A stretch of 46,759 nt of DNA from an uncultured Clostridia bacterium (GTDB taxonomy: Bacteria > Bacillota > Clostridia > TANB77 > CAG-508): the NCBI GenBank assembly GCA_944388805.1, contig CALXKE010000067.1, positions 1-46,759 of the forward strand, read 5' to 3'. The notes below the pieces were generated by a model that was given only the letters and a program-made list of their open reading frames with translations, was not told where the DNA came from and searched no databases. This document shows, one piece after another, positions 1 to 11,100 of the stretch (its first letter is position 1; each line of letters begins with the position of its first letter). The translations under genes and the position numbers were made by a program.

Positions 1-529
1 CTTGTTTTTTCTTTTGCTGATTAAGATATTTAATTTCCATAACTAATTCAAATACTTCTTGTAGGAATAGTAATAGTGATACTACAACAATACAGAATAA
101 GTATCCCCATCTAGATTCTAATAGGCTTAATACATATCCCCAACCTTCTATAACAATTGTATCATTTACTTTTCCAATGAAGTAATCACTTGCATAACGT
201 TCTTCATTATCCACAATATACACAACATGTGATCCTTGTTGTGTTTTTCCTTGTAATGTCGTATTGATGACTTCATATTCTGAGCTATTGATTACTTTAT
301 ACATGAATATTTGGTCTCCAACTTGTACATTTCTATCATTTGTTTCTTTTATTAATAGTATAGAACCTTGCTTATATTCAGGCTCTAATGAATCATCGTT
401 AACTATATAAACAGTATAATCACCTATTACACTATTATTATAATCATTATATGATAACAATAATACTGTAACAGCAATTGCAATAATAGCATATACTACA
501 AATAATATAGTTCCTAGTACTTTTTTCAT
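1..529 (-). CDS. SipW-like type I signal peptidase (3' end outside window)
   Basis: Reading frame opens with ATG at 529-527 and stays open to the window edge, so the C-terminus is missing. The product begins MKKVLGTILFVVYAIIAIAV, a membrane segment, then has DDSLEPEYKQGSILLIK followed by VQVGDQIFMYKV, matching the S-x-EP / GS-hydrophobic / K-x-GD pattern of SipW and archaeal-type signal peptidases. Later come YFIGKV, an EGWGYVLSLLES segment and a second membrane helix (WGYLFCIVVVSLLLFL), also family-like. The serine of DSLEP would be the nucleophile. The His of the usual T-H-R motif is not evident: the stretch reads SSEYEVINTTLQG. Family members cleave signal peptides of secreted fibre-type proteins at the outer membrane face. 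It is the last gene after the giant surface protein and two anchored proteins, which are plausible substrates (inference). Confidence 0.72.
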   Translation of the reverse strand, partial: MKKVLGTILFVVYAIIAIAVTVLLLSYNDYNNSVIGDYTVYIVNDDSLEPEYKQGSILLIKETNDRNVQVGDQIFMYKVINSSEYEVINTTLQGKTQQGSHVVYIVDNEERYASDYFIGKVNDTIVIEGWGYVLSLLESRWGYLFCIVVVSLLLFLQEVFELVMEIKYLNQQKKKQ

Positions 530-589
530 TTTTATCTTCCTTGCATCATAATATTTAGGTTTTTATATGGCACTACCTATAAACCTTTT

Positions 590-1027
590 TTATTCTGTAA
601 CTGGTTGTAATTGTATTGTTTGTGTAGCTGTTAAATTACCTTTTAATACAACACTGATATCATATTGTTCTCCAACACCTAAACTTTGTATCCAAGTTTG
701 CATTTGACCTAATACCTCTCCATCAGCACCAACTAAAATAGCGTTCAAACTTTCATTTTCAACTGCACTATCTGTTGTATTTAAGATGGACATAGATACC
801 ATTGTTTCATCTTGGCTATCTAAATATTCCATAGATACATCTGTTACTTCCATACTTCTATATGTCGTATCTGGTAGCGCAACAACAGTTTGTTGTGGTT
901 CTTCTGGTGTTGTTTCTTCACTTACTCTTCTAACAATTAAAACAATTGCAACCACCACTACGATAATCGCAACAATGGCTATCAATAGTATTGCTAACAT
1001 TTTTTTACCTTTTCTTGTTTTTCTCAT
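590..1027 (-). CDS. Membrane-anchored extracellular protein, unknown function
   Basis: 145 residues. The N-terminus is basic (MRKTRKGKKM) followed by a strongly hydrophobic helix (about residues 10-33), then RRVSEE and a Thr/Glu/Pro-rich linker, then about 95 residues predicted to be a beta-sandwich, with alternating hydrophobics such as YRSMEVTDVSMEYLDSQ and GVGEQYDISVVLKG. This shape resembles FxLYD-type extracellular domains that hang on one helix; I did not recognise a named family. The start ATG is preceded by GGAGG at good spacing. It sits 60 bp ahead of the SipW-like gene on the same strand and behind a terminator (1127-1171), so it probably has its own promoter (1074-1102). Confidence 0.7.
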   Translation of the reverse strand: MRKTRKGKKMLAILLIAIVAIIVVVVAIVLIVRRVSEETTPEEPQQTVVALPDTTYRSMEVTDVSMEYLDSQDETMVSMSILNTTDSAVENESLNAILVGADGEVLGQMQTWIQSLGVGEQYDISVVLKGNLTATQTIQLQPVTE

Positions 1028-1073
1028 TTTTTCCTCCTTCTTTTCTACATTTTTTTATACTTTTCTACTATAT

Positions 1074-1102
1074 TTTATACCATAACTTTTTTTTAAAGTC
1101 TA
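1074..1102 (-). promoter_or_regulatory. Candidate promoter for the 590-1027 gene
   Basis: Minus strand: -35 TAGACT (1102-1097), 17-base spacer, -10 TATAAA (1079-1074). The -35 is weak (4 of 6), the spacing is ideal and the -10 lies about 47 bases ahead of the ATG. Confidence 0.4.
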
Positions 1103-1126
1103 TACTTTTACACATAAATTTTTAAT

Positions 1127-1171
1127 AAAAAATATGAGACCTATAAAATTAATTTAAGCCTCATATTTTTT
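1127..1171 (-). terminator. Terminator after the frameshifted 1186-2065 gene
   Basis: Twelve-base perfect stem (AAAAAATATGAG at 1127-1138 against CTCATATTTTTT at 1160-1171) with a 21-base loop, ending in a T run on the minus strand. It lies 15 bp past the stop at 1186. Confidence 0.65.
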
Positions 1172-1185
1172 ATAAATTACAAACA

Positions 1186-2065
1186 CTATGATGCGTCATT
1201 GACAGTAATAACAGAAGTTGCATCACCCGAAGGATACGTATAATCCTGGGACATATCCACTTTGTAAAACTTAATGTTTTGAGCAGATTCTTTATCCATT
1301 GTTAAAACAAATTTTTCCACATATCCATCACCATTTACTTCTTCACTGCCTTCTATTCTATTGATATAGGCATCATCATTCAAATCTATTCTGACAATAT
1401 TTGGATCAAACTCTAATGAAACATTGCCTCCTGTTTCATGTGTATTCACCATTTGCAAAATCAAATAATTTCTATTTGCAACGTCTTCTATTTCATAGCT
1501 ATTCGCTAAAACTTGTTGTATTCTTAATGAAATCTCACAAGAAATTTCTTTCTGATACGGTTCTTGCGTACTGGCTTTTATTCTTATGGTAATAATATCA
1601 TTTTGCTCAATTTGTGTTTTGGGTGTTACAACAATCTTGATTCTACTAACATTATTGTCACTATCTCCATTTTTTGCATAAATGATTCCTGTTGTACTTG
1701 TAGGTCCACCAGCTTCATTGATTCCGCAATGTTACTTTATCTGTATCTGGCGTTTCACACGAAAGTTGATATTCTAAGTCATAATCTAATCTTAATAATG
1801 TATTTTGATAACTATATAAATCAAAATTGATTTCATAATCATCAACACCACCCCAATTTTCATATTGGTATGTGGCATTATCAAGAGTTAGCAAATCACT
1901 TGTAAAATAAAATGCTTTTGAAGTAAAATATGCCTCTCTTGCTTGATAATAAACATATCTACCAAATACAGAACATGTTATTACGAATATAAGTATTATA
2001 CAGAGTATAATCGTTTTCTTAATTCTTCTTTCTTTCTTTCTAATTCTTGCATGTTTTCTTTCCAT
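1186..2065 (-). CDS. Secreted or anchored surface protein, frameshifted at 1721-1730
   Basis: The first frame (2065-1715) gives 116 residues: a very basic start (MERKHARIRKKERRIKK), one membrane helix (TIILCIILIFVITCSVFG) and a beta-rich region ending SCETPDTDKVTL before running off into RNQ-stop. The second frame continues the same protein without a credible start of its own: GINEAGGPTSTTG, then IIYAKNGD, and on to TSVITVNDAS-stop at 1186. The join lies at minus-strand ACATTGCGGAATC; dropping the C (plus position 1726) gives VTL-GINEAGG in one frame, 292 residues. The span is 880 bp, one base more than a multiple of three, as this predicts. N-terminal helix plus beta body resembles SipW-dependent or pilin-like surface proteins, and it follows the giant gene by 78 bp. 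Function unknown. The same decamer breaks sigE. Confidence 0.68.
1721..1730 (-). other. Frameshift decamer ATTGCGGAAT in the 1186-2065 gene
   Basis: Minus strand reads ACA-TTG-CGG-AAT-CAA-TGA in the upstream frame; skipping C gives ACA-TTG-GGA-ATC-AAT-GAA and opens the rest of the gene. Identical to 44339-44348. Confidence 0.8.
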
Positions 2066-2103
2066 ATCTTATCCTTTCTTGTTTTAGCTTTTGTCAAAAT
2101 ATC

Positions 2104-2140
2104 CAAATGGAAACGTCCCCAATGGGACATTTCCGATTGG
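2104..2140. repeat. Imperfect hairpin of the GGGGACG family after the giant gene
   Basis: A 17-base imperfect inverted repeat: CCAAATGGAAACGTCCC, a 4-base loop CAAT, then GGGACATTTCCGATTGG. It starts 3 bp past the stop codon of the giant gene. Related arms (GGGGACGT..CCAAA) are found after ylmC and sigG. No T run follows, so it is not a standard terminator. Confidence 0.6.
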
Positions 2141-2143
2141 TCA

Positions 2144-5100
2144 TTAAGGAACAACGATGAATGATTTTCTAATGGTTTGTATTAGCGTATTTTGATAATA
2201 TGCTTTAAATACCAGTTTATACTCACCTGTACTGATTCCTTCTTTGATTGCCTTCTTAAAGTCTATAGTTTCAATATTTTCTCCTTCTGTTGGTGTTTCA
2301 TGCTCTTTCTTTTCCATAATGACATATTCTTTTGTTCCTTCTGTTGTTACTAAACCTTGTCCTTCATAGTCTTCTGGTGTTTGCCATTCTGTACCATCTA
2401 GATTTTCCAAATAATCTTTTAGGTCTACTGGTGTATAGCTAATTCCATTATACGTATTTGTTCCATCTTCTGCTGTTGTATATGTGTCATTTCGTTTATA
2501 TAACTCTACTCTTATGTTTGTCTCATCTGTAGGTGATCCTACTCTTACGGTTAAGTCTAGGCCATCACCGCCATCAAGATTCAAACCAGTATCTTTATTA
2601 ATAATTCTACTTCCGTCAACTGATTCTACTCCTGCTAGTCCTAATAGTTTATTAATAAATGTTATATAAATTTCTTGTTCTTGTTTTACTTCTTCTCCAT
2701 AATATGATCCATCATCTGATGCGAAGAAGTAGATTTTTGCGATATACTGTCCAGCTGGTACACTGCTTTGACTTAATGCTAATTGATATTGATTTTGTAT
2801 TGTAGATAAGCCTCCTGATAGTGGAATTCTGATGACACCATCTGCACCTACTCTATAAACTGTTGATGTTGATTCATCGATGACTCTAAAGTTTTGTACT
2901 TCTGGTGCATTGATTCTTTCTCCATGTTCATCTACAATTTCAACTGCCATACCTGTATATTTTTCATAATATTTTGTATCTTGGATAGTTGCTCCATCTT
3001 CTGTTGTTTGTTCTACGATGCTTGCATCAAATGTGAATGGAATTGCTAAATTCTCATATACAGAGTATGATGTCTTACCATCTGTTGTTGTCACCGTTTC
3101 TGTCATAATGGCATTTTTGTTATATAAGTCATAAACAATTTGTGTTTCTCCATTATCATATTTGATTGTGCCTGCTTGATTTCTTAATTCTAAGTATGTT
3201 TCTTGTGCTAATTGCTCTGTGTTAATGTTAGAATTTTTGAAATCGATTGATACATCATATTTTTCCAATGCATATCCAAAATCTTGCTCAATATCATGAT
3301 AATATAGGCTATTGTCATTTGCATATTTGTCAGTTGTATCTGTTCCACCCATTTCTACAAAGTCTGATAGGTTGTATAAATATCTTGTGGTTCCTGAAGA
3401 TTCATCTGTTGCATCATAATCTGTATCACTTGCTACTTGGTAATAATATACTTTGTTGACATTATCACCTTGTCCATAATCTCTTATGGTAATTCCTGTA
3501 CCTTGTGGTAAAGGCATTGTTGTTGATAATACTCTATAATCACCATTTGCATAGAAGTCTGATTGCTGTCCATTCACTTCTTTGTATAAGACATATGTGA
3601 TATCTACTTGGCTATCTGTTGTATAATTTAATTTTGTCTTACTACTATTTGTAAATGTTGGAATATAATTTTCTATATTTGGTGTTTGTTCTGTTTGAAG
3701 ATTTACTGCAATCACCACTTTAAATGTATTACCCATACTTGCATCTTCACCTGATTTTGCTTTTCCGGTTAAGACAATATTAACATATCCTAAATCTTTT
3801 GTTTCAGAGATATTTACTGAACTAAATATCTTAAATAATAAGGTTCCTGGTGTATCTGAATTGTCTGTCTTAAATACGGTATCTCCATCAAATGAACCAT
3901 CTCCATCTGTATATATATTTGTTTCACCTGATTGTTGCCATCCAGAATTTGATGTTTGCATTGTGAATCCAAATGTGTTATTTGCATTTTCACTATAAAT
4001 TGGTATTTCCAATTTGTTAATTAAGTTAACATCTGTATTTAATGCATTTGTACTAACTCTGTCAATACTAAATGTTGTACCACTATATGTTGCATTATCT
4101 ACAAATGAATTGAAGTCTAATGTTAATTCTGCTGTTGACTCTGTTCCAAATATAGATGCGATAACTTGTGCATCATAGTTCACAATTTGTGCTCCTATAA
4201 TCCAATCATAATAAGTTCCATAGTCTGTTACTTCTATCACTTGTGGTACAGCGGTAGTTTCGCCTTCATTTACCACATTTGTGTAGAACCCATCTACAGT
4301 TGTATCATGATTTGGTTTATGTCTTCCTTCTATATAAGTACCTGTTGCAAACATATTGGTTGTTGCTGTTCCTTCGCCATTAGGTGCATAGATATCATAT
4401 TCTTTCTCACCTGTTGTTCTATTCATTCTATACATTCCAAAGAATGCCATACCATTGACATCTCCCCAAATATCTTCACTATTTCTATCTGTCAAATCTC
4501 CTTCTTCTTTTGCAAAGATTAGGTTGACACCTTCAAGGGTATATATTCTGTTATCAACATTTCTTGTTACTGCTCCATCAGCAATGGTTGCTGTCTCTTT
4601 TGTTGTTGACCCATCTGCATTTGTCACTAAGCTTTCAAATCCTCCAACCATATTAAATCCGCGCTGTGTATATAGGGTTGTATTATTTTGTAAAGTTAAT
4701 CCATTGGTAATTCTATTTAATGTATAACTTGTTTTTTGATAGTAATTATTTTCATCTTGTGCTCCTAGTAACTCTAAATATGAATTATCGATAGTCACTT
4801 TACCAGTGCGTTCGATTGAAGTCATTGTATAGCTTTGTGATGCAGTTCCAAAGTCTTTTATGATAACAGTTGAATTGTCTGTTCCATCACTTGTTGTAGG
4901 TGAATATGTTGCATCTTTTCCAGCTCCGAAGATTCTTCCACCAAATGTGATTGGAGATTCTTGACTATTATCCATTAAGATATGTGTCTCTCCATAAACA
5001 CTGACTGTATTATAATCTTCGTTCTCAGAATCACCTGAACCATATATGTTTCCATTAATCACAATATTTCCTGCTGTGAAAGTATCATCTGTTACAGCAT

Positions 5101-8100
5101 CTTTACCAATGTTGATATTGGTTGTTCCATAAACGGTTGATCCTTTTGAACCTCCATTGATGTCATTCTCAATTGTTCCGCCTGTTATGTTGATAGTTGT
5201 AGAACCAACTGCATCATTTCTACCAATTTCTGTACCAAGTCCTCCACCATAAAGTTCTCCAGTAATCACTGAATTTCCTTTAATATTGATAGTTGCATTT
5301 CTTGTTATACCTTTATTTTGGTTTCCACCATAGATGTTTTGGGCAGTTGCACTTTCAATATTGATAGTTGCATTTGTGGTTTCTCCACCATCACCTGTTC
5401 CACCTTGGTTTCCTCCAAAGATATTGGTTACAGTTGCACCATTTTGTGTTACGTTTGCATTTGTTACACCTATGTCTAGTCCTCCACCGAAAACATTGGT
5501 TACATTTCCTGAATTTAATACAACATTTGTATTTGTTGTCACTCCTGCATTTTTAAAACCATTAAATTTAGAACCACCAAAGATTGTATCAATTGTCATA
5601 CCATCCAAGGTTACATTTGCAGTTCCTACTCCTGCACCGTTACCTCCACCAAATACATTTGTTACATTTCCAGATACAAGATGAACATTTGCTGTTGTAA
5701 CAGTTCCTTTGCCATTTGGACCTCCAAAAATCGTGTATACATTTGCATTACCACCTATTGGATTTTGTCCTTCTGTCAATACTGCTTCATCTAAGTATAT
5801 GTTAGCTGTTGTGGTTGTTCCACCGAAACCTCCACCAAATACATCGGTTACTGTTCCTGTTGCTAGATATATATTTGCAGCAATGACAGTTCCATCAATC
5901 ATTGAGCCACCATAAATGCTACTTGCTGTCATTCCATTTAAATAAATATCTACCTTATCTGTGATACCTTGTTCTTCTGAACCTCCATAGATGGTTGGCG
6001 CAGTTGCACATTTTACTAATTGGATATTAACAGTTCCTACTCTGTCATATTTTCCACTACCATAGATAGTTCCATTTATCGTAGGGCTTACATCTAGTGA
6101 AGCGTCTCCTATTGTCATATTTACATTTTGGATAGATGTATCTGCATTTTGTTGTGCTTGTGTTGTCAATACATTTCCACCATAAATATCGTTTAGAATT
6201 CCATCATAGATGTAAATATTGCTTGCAGTTCTAACTTGGTTTTGGTAAGCACCACCATAAACACTTCCTAATACTTGTCCGTTATTTACTGTGATATTTG
6301 CGTTATCTGTTACACCAGAATTATTACCTCCACCATAAACATCTCCTGTGATGATTGCTCCATTAGTTAATTCTACATTGGTGTCACCTGTCATTAATCC
6401 TGTATTTGAATTAATGGTTGTTCCATTGATAACACCATTGCTTCCACCATAGATGTTTCCATTTACAGTCAATGTACTATGAACAGTAATATTCGTATTT
6501 CCTGTTACTCTTCCTTGTGCCTCTGTTGTTGCATTTGAACCACCATAGATATTTCCGGTTATCTCTACAGAACCTTGAAGATTGATACTTGCATTTCCCA
6601 TTGATGTATCATTTCCACCATGACCGAATATGTTTCCATTCATTTGACCACCGTAGAAATTCAATATATTCGCATCTGGTTGTCCATCTGCACTTGAATC
6701 TCTTGTTGTTGCCATTCTTGCACCACCATAGATGTTACCTGTAATGTTTCCACCATACATATCTAATTGTGATTTACCATCATTAAATCCATTAATTGAT
6801 CTTAAATAAATCACCGCATCTTCTGATGCTTTATGGAATTTATTTTCTCCTGTAAAGTTTGCACTCCATATTTCTGTATTCGCATAATATCTGCTATAAC
6901 CTAATGTGATGTCTTGTGCACCTTCTGCATTGTATGGATAACACGTATTTTCTAATTCTCCCATTGCTAGATATCCTGTTATCACTAACTGTTCATTTCT
7001 AGCAATTGCAGATTCTTTCATAGTACCAAGAATGATTTGATGTGAAACATATTTTCTTGTCGTTGTTGGTGAATTCAAACTACTTCCGATAATAATGTCA
7101 TTATATCTACCTGCTTCTACAATCACTCTGTGATTTCCGATAGTTCCTGTTGTTTCTTCTTCTTTATAGTTACCTCCTATAACACCACCAAAAGTATATT
7201 TCCCTTCTGGTGTAGAAATTCCTCTTCCTAATGTCACATCTCCATAGTTAGTAACTAATATATTTGAATACTCTCCTGTTGCTAAATAATCACTACCATC
7301 ACTAACATCTGTAGAATCTGTATATAATTCAATATTATCAAATGTAATGTCACCTTGTACATCCATATTAGATGAAATCTTTAATTCAGCACCATTTGTT
7401 CTATAATCTACTCCTGCATATAAACTTGTGATAGTTGCATTTCCAACTAATCTTTCACTACTGTTCCATTCAATGGCATCCATAATCACAATAATATTAT
7501 TTGATGCATTTCCTGAAGCATTTAGTTTGCTATAAGCAGTTGTTAAATCTTGAACTGGTGTTGTAGGTGATAAACCATCATTACTATTTTCTCCACTATT
7601 AGATACGAATATGACAGTTGCTTCTTGCCATACAGCTGTTAAGTTGGTTACTGTGCTTGGAATATCTGTATATAGGTCATAAATCGTTGCATTTTCTTCT
7701 TGGAATCCATTTTCATTTGCCACAGCCCATCCTGCAAAGCTATATGCATTTTGTACGCCATTTTCATATGTAAATGGTTCTGCAAATAAGTTGTTATCTC
7801 CATTACCATAAATTTCTCCGATTGAACTTGCTCTATAAGTATCACTTCCTTCATTTGTACCACTTGTGTTAACTCTCATTAACTCATGTACATAGCTTCG
7901 ATGTATTTGTTCAAAATCAGGTGTTACATGATATGTAACCATTGTATAATTTTCTGTATTGTCACTAATTGCTGATTTAGAGAAACTGATGGTTGTTGCA
8001 TTACTGTAATTATCAAATTCATCTACTAATGTATCTTTTGCAATTACCAATGAATAGGTTCCGATTTCTGTTAGACCTGTTACATCAATTTGGTAAGATT

Positions 8101-11100
8101 CAGATATTTCATTTGCATCTTCTCCCACAGGTTGTACGGTAATGTTATCGGCATTGGTGATATCCACACCATCTTTAATGATGCGAATATCTCCTGTCTC
8201 TAAATTACTTTCCTCTTGTACTAAGAAAGTATCTTGTCCTTTTACGGTAAAGCTAATCTTACCATTTGATTCAAATTCTGAAGTATCTGTGCTCATATAT
8301 TTCCAAATTGGTTTTCTATTATCTAAGTCTACATAGATATCTGTTGCCTCATTTGAATGTCCTTCTGTATCACTAATCTTACCAGCTGGAATACTAATTT
8401 TTAATTGTTTAAACTCTTCTTCAAATTCGTCAAATCTAACAACAAAATCATATCCATATTCTGTTCTGACTGGTGTTATGGAAATTGGTAAGTCTGTTCT
8501 TTGGATATACTGTCCATCTCTATTTAATTCATAAATAGAAATATCTTCTGGTGCTAAAGTTGTATTAAAGTCATAGAATCTATCTGTACCTGAAATGGTT
8601 ACTGTTGCATACCTTTCAGCATAACTGATATATTTTTCTTTATAATACAATTTTGGATTAATAAAGTCTACGATAACATAGTTATTCTCATCATCACCAT
8701 CATCATTATCCACTACTATTCTTGTTTCAATGTTCGCATTTCCTGATGTATCTCTTACTTTATTTTCTGCAATTACCAATTCAATTTTACCACTATGTCT
8801 TCTAAAGATTTCATTTTCTAAGTTTTCATCTAGTTCGAAGTTAGATAAGGTTAAGGTATATCTAATACCATTTCCTTCTCCTTCTGGTATATCCGAACTT
8901 GTTAATTCCTTCGTTAAAGCATTTGTTACATCCATGTCATCTACAAGTATTTGCTCAATATCATCAACAGTTAAAATGTCACTTTCAAAGAAGTTTGTAT
9001 CTACTGCATCAAATATGATGGTTACTTGTTTATTTTCTTGATCAATTACTGGATTGATACCTTCTGCATATTGATACTCAATGGTTGGTTTTATAAAGTC
9101 TACAATGTCATTTCTAAATGCTGTATATTTTGGATTTTCTGTGTCATCTCCAATATCTGTTTCTACCCAATTTGGATTTCCAACAGGTATTTGCGTAACT
9201 CTATTTCCAATTCCAGAAGTATCTAGAATGGTATTTTCTCCAATTTCAATGGTTACTGCTCCATCATATGTGCCGAAATTTCCTAATGTTAATTCATATC
9301 CTACATCAGCACCATCTAGTTCTGCCTCATCTGTGATTGGTGTTAATTCTTTTGTAATCGTTGTGATTGGTTCATCAGGATTTTCACTGTTATCTACATA
9401 AACATTGATATTATCTGTTGTTAATATATCTTTTAAGAAGTAATCATCACGTCCTAGTATCTTAACCGTTACTGTTCCTGTTTCTCCATCTCTATCTCTT
9501 GTGATACTACTATCTGCATATTCCCATGTTGGTCTTGTAAAGTCTACGATACTTTCTCTAAATGCTGTATATTCATCATTGATATCTCCAACTTCCATCC
9601 ATGTTGCATTTCCTACCAAAATTTCGGTTTCTTGGTTTGTATTTCCATATTGGTCTGTGATAACCCCTTCTGGAATAATAATGCTTGTTAAGCCTTGGTT
9701 ATCCTCAAAATTGCTCAAGTTAATTTGATAAATAACCGCTGTTGCTGTTTTACTTACTTGTGTAACCTGTTTTACGATTGTATCTGGATAAACCACCTCA
9801 CCATTTGCTTTTACCACTTTTACTCTTATATTTGCCACATTTTCTGCATCTTGTAAAGTTGTTTGTCCTAAATATTTATCTGTTGCTCTGATTCTAACAG
9901 ATACACTTCCTGTTTCAGTATCTAAGTCTCTGGTAATCGCATTATTTACATTTAAAGCACTTAAATTATCTTCTGTCTTTTCAATTAATGGATCAATCAC
10001 ATCGACAATTACTGGATTATCTGGGTCATCACCATCATCATAGTCTAATGTAATCGTTGTTGCTGTATTTTTATTTCCAGATGTATCATCTACTTTTCCT
10101 GCTGCAAATACAAAATCTACTGCACCACTATAATCTTGGTATCTATTTTCTTCATTATATACTAATTCAAAGTTTGAAACGACAAATGTATATTCTGTTC
10201 CATTAGGTATTTCTGCAGATGTCACAGTTGTATGTAATTGGTCTGTTAAGTCTGTTCCTGCAACTTGAATTCTGATATTATCTGCATTCATTGTTCCATC
10301 AGGATTGATAATAGCATCTTCTCTGATATATTTATCTGTTACTGTAAACTTAACCGTTAATGTTTTTGCTTCATAATCAATGTCAGGGTTTTCTGCATCT
10401 TCCACTGCTGAATATGTATATTTAATCATTGGGTTGATAAAGTCTACAATATTATTTCTAAATGCTGTATAAATTGGGTTTTCAGGGTCGTCTCCTTCTT
10501 CTACCCAATCAGGATTTCCTACTGGAATCTCTGTTTCTAAATTAACGTTTCCACTTGTATCTGTAATCGTTCCTGCATCTAATACCACTTTTGTAGCACC
10601 ACTTAATTCTCCATAGTCACCTAAGACTAATTTGTATGCAACACCGATATCTCCTATACCTTTTTCTTGGGCTTGTGCTAATATGTCTGCATATTCGCTA
10701 CTTGCCTTATCTACTTCTGTTAATGTCTTAGAAATCGTTGTTACTTCATCATTTGGTGTTTCACTGTCTGTTAAATAAACTTTGATTGCATCTGTTGATA
10801 ATGTATTTTCTTGATAGTACTTATCTGTTCCAAGTATGATAACTGTTACAGTTTCATTTTCTCTATCAATACTACTTGTTAAGTATTCCCAAAGTGGATT
10901 TACCACATCGACAATGACTGGTTCATCATGGTCTGGATGATCTGGATTTTCTGGTTCATCAATACCTAGTGTAATGGTTTTTGCATCATTTTGGTTTCCT
11001 GATGTATCTGTTATGATACCTGCTGGGAAACTTAATGACATTGGTCCACTGTAGCCTTCTCCATTTTCTGATTCTAAACCTTCTACCAATAATTGATATC

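Noticed and set aside
1186-1464. Independent 92-codon gene starting MILQMVNTHETGG
   Set aside because: There is no SD, and the same frame is open and protein-like for another 260 bp upstream up to the frameshift, so it is the 3' part of the 1186-2065 gene.
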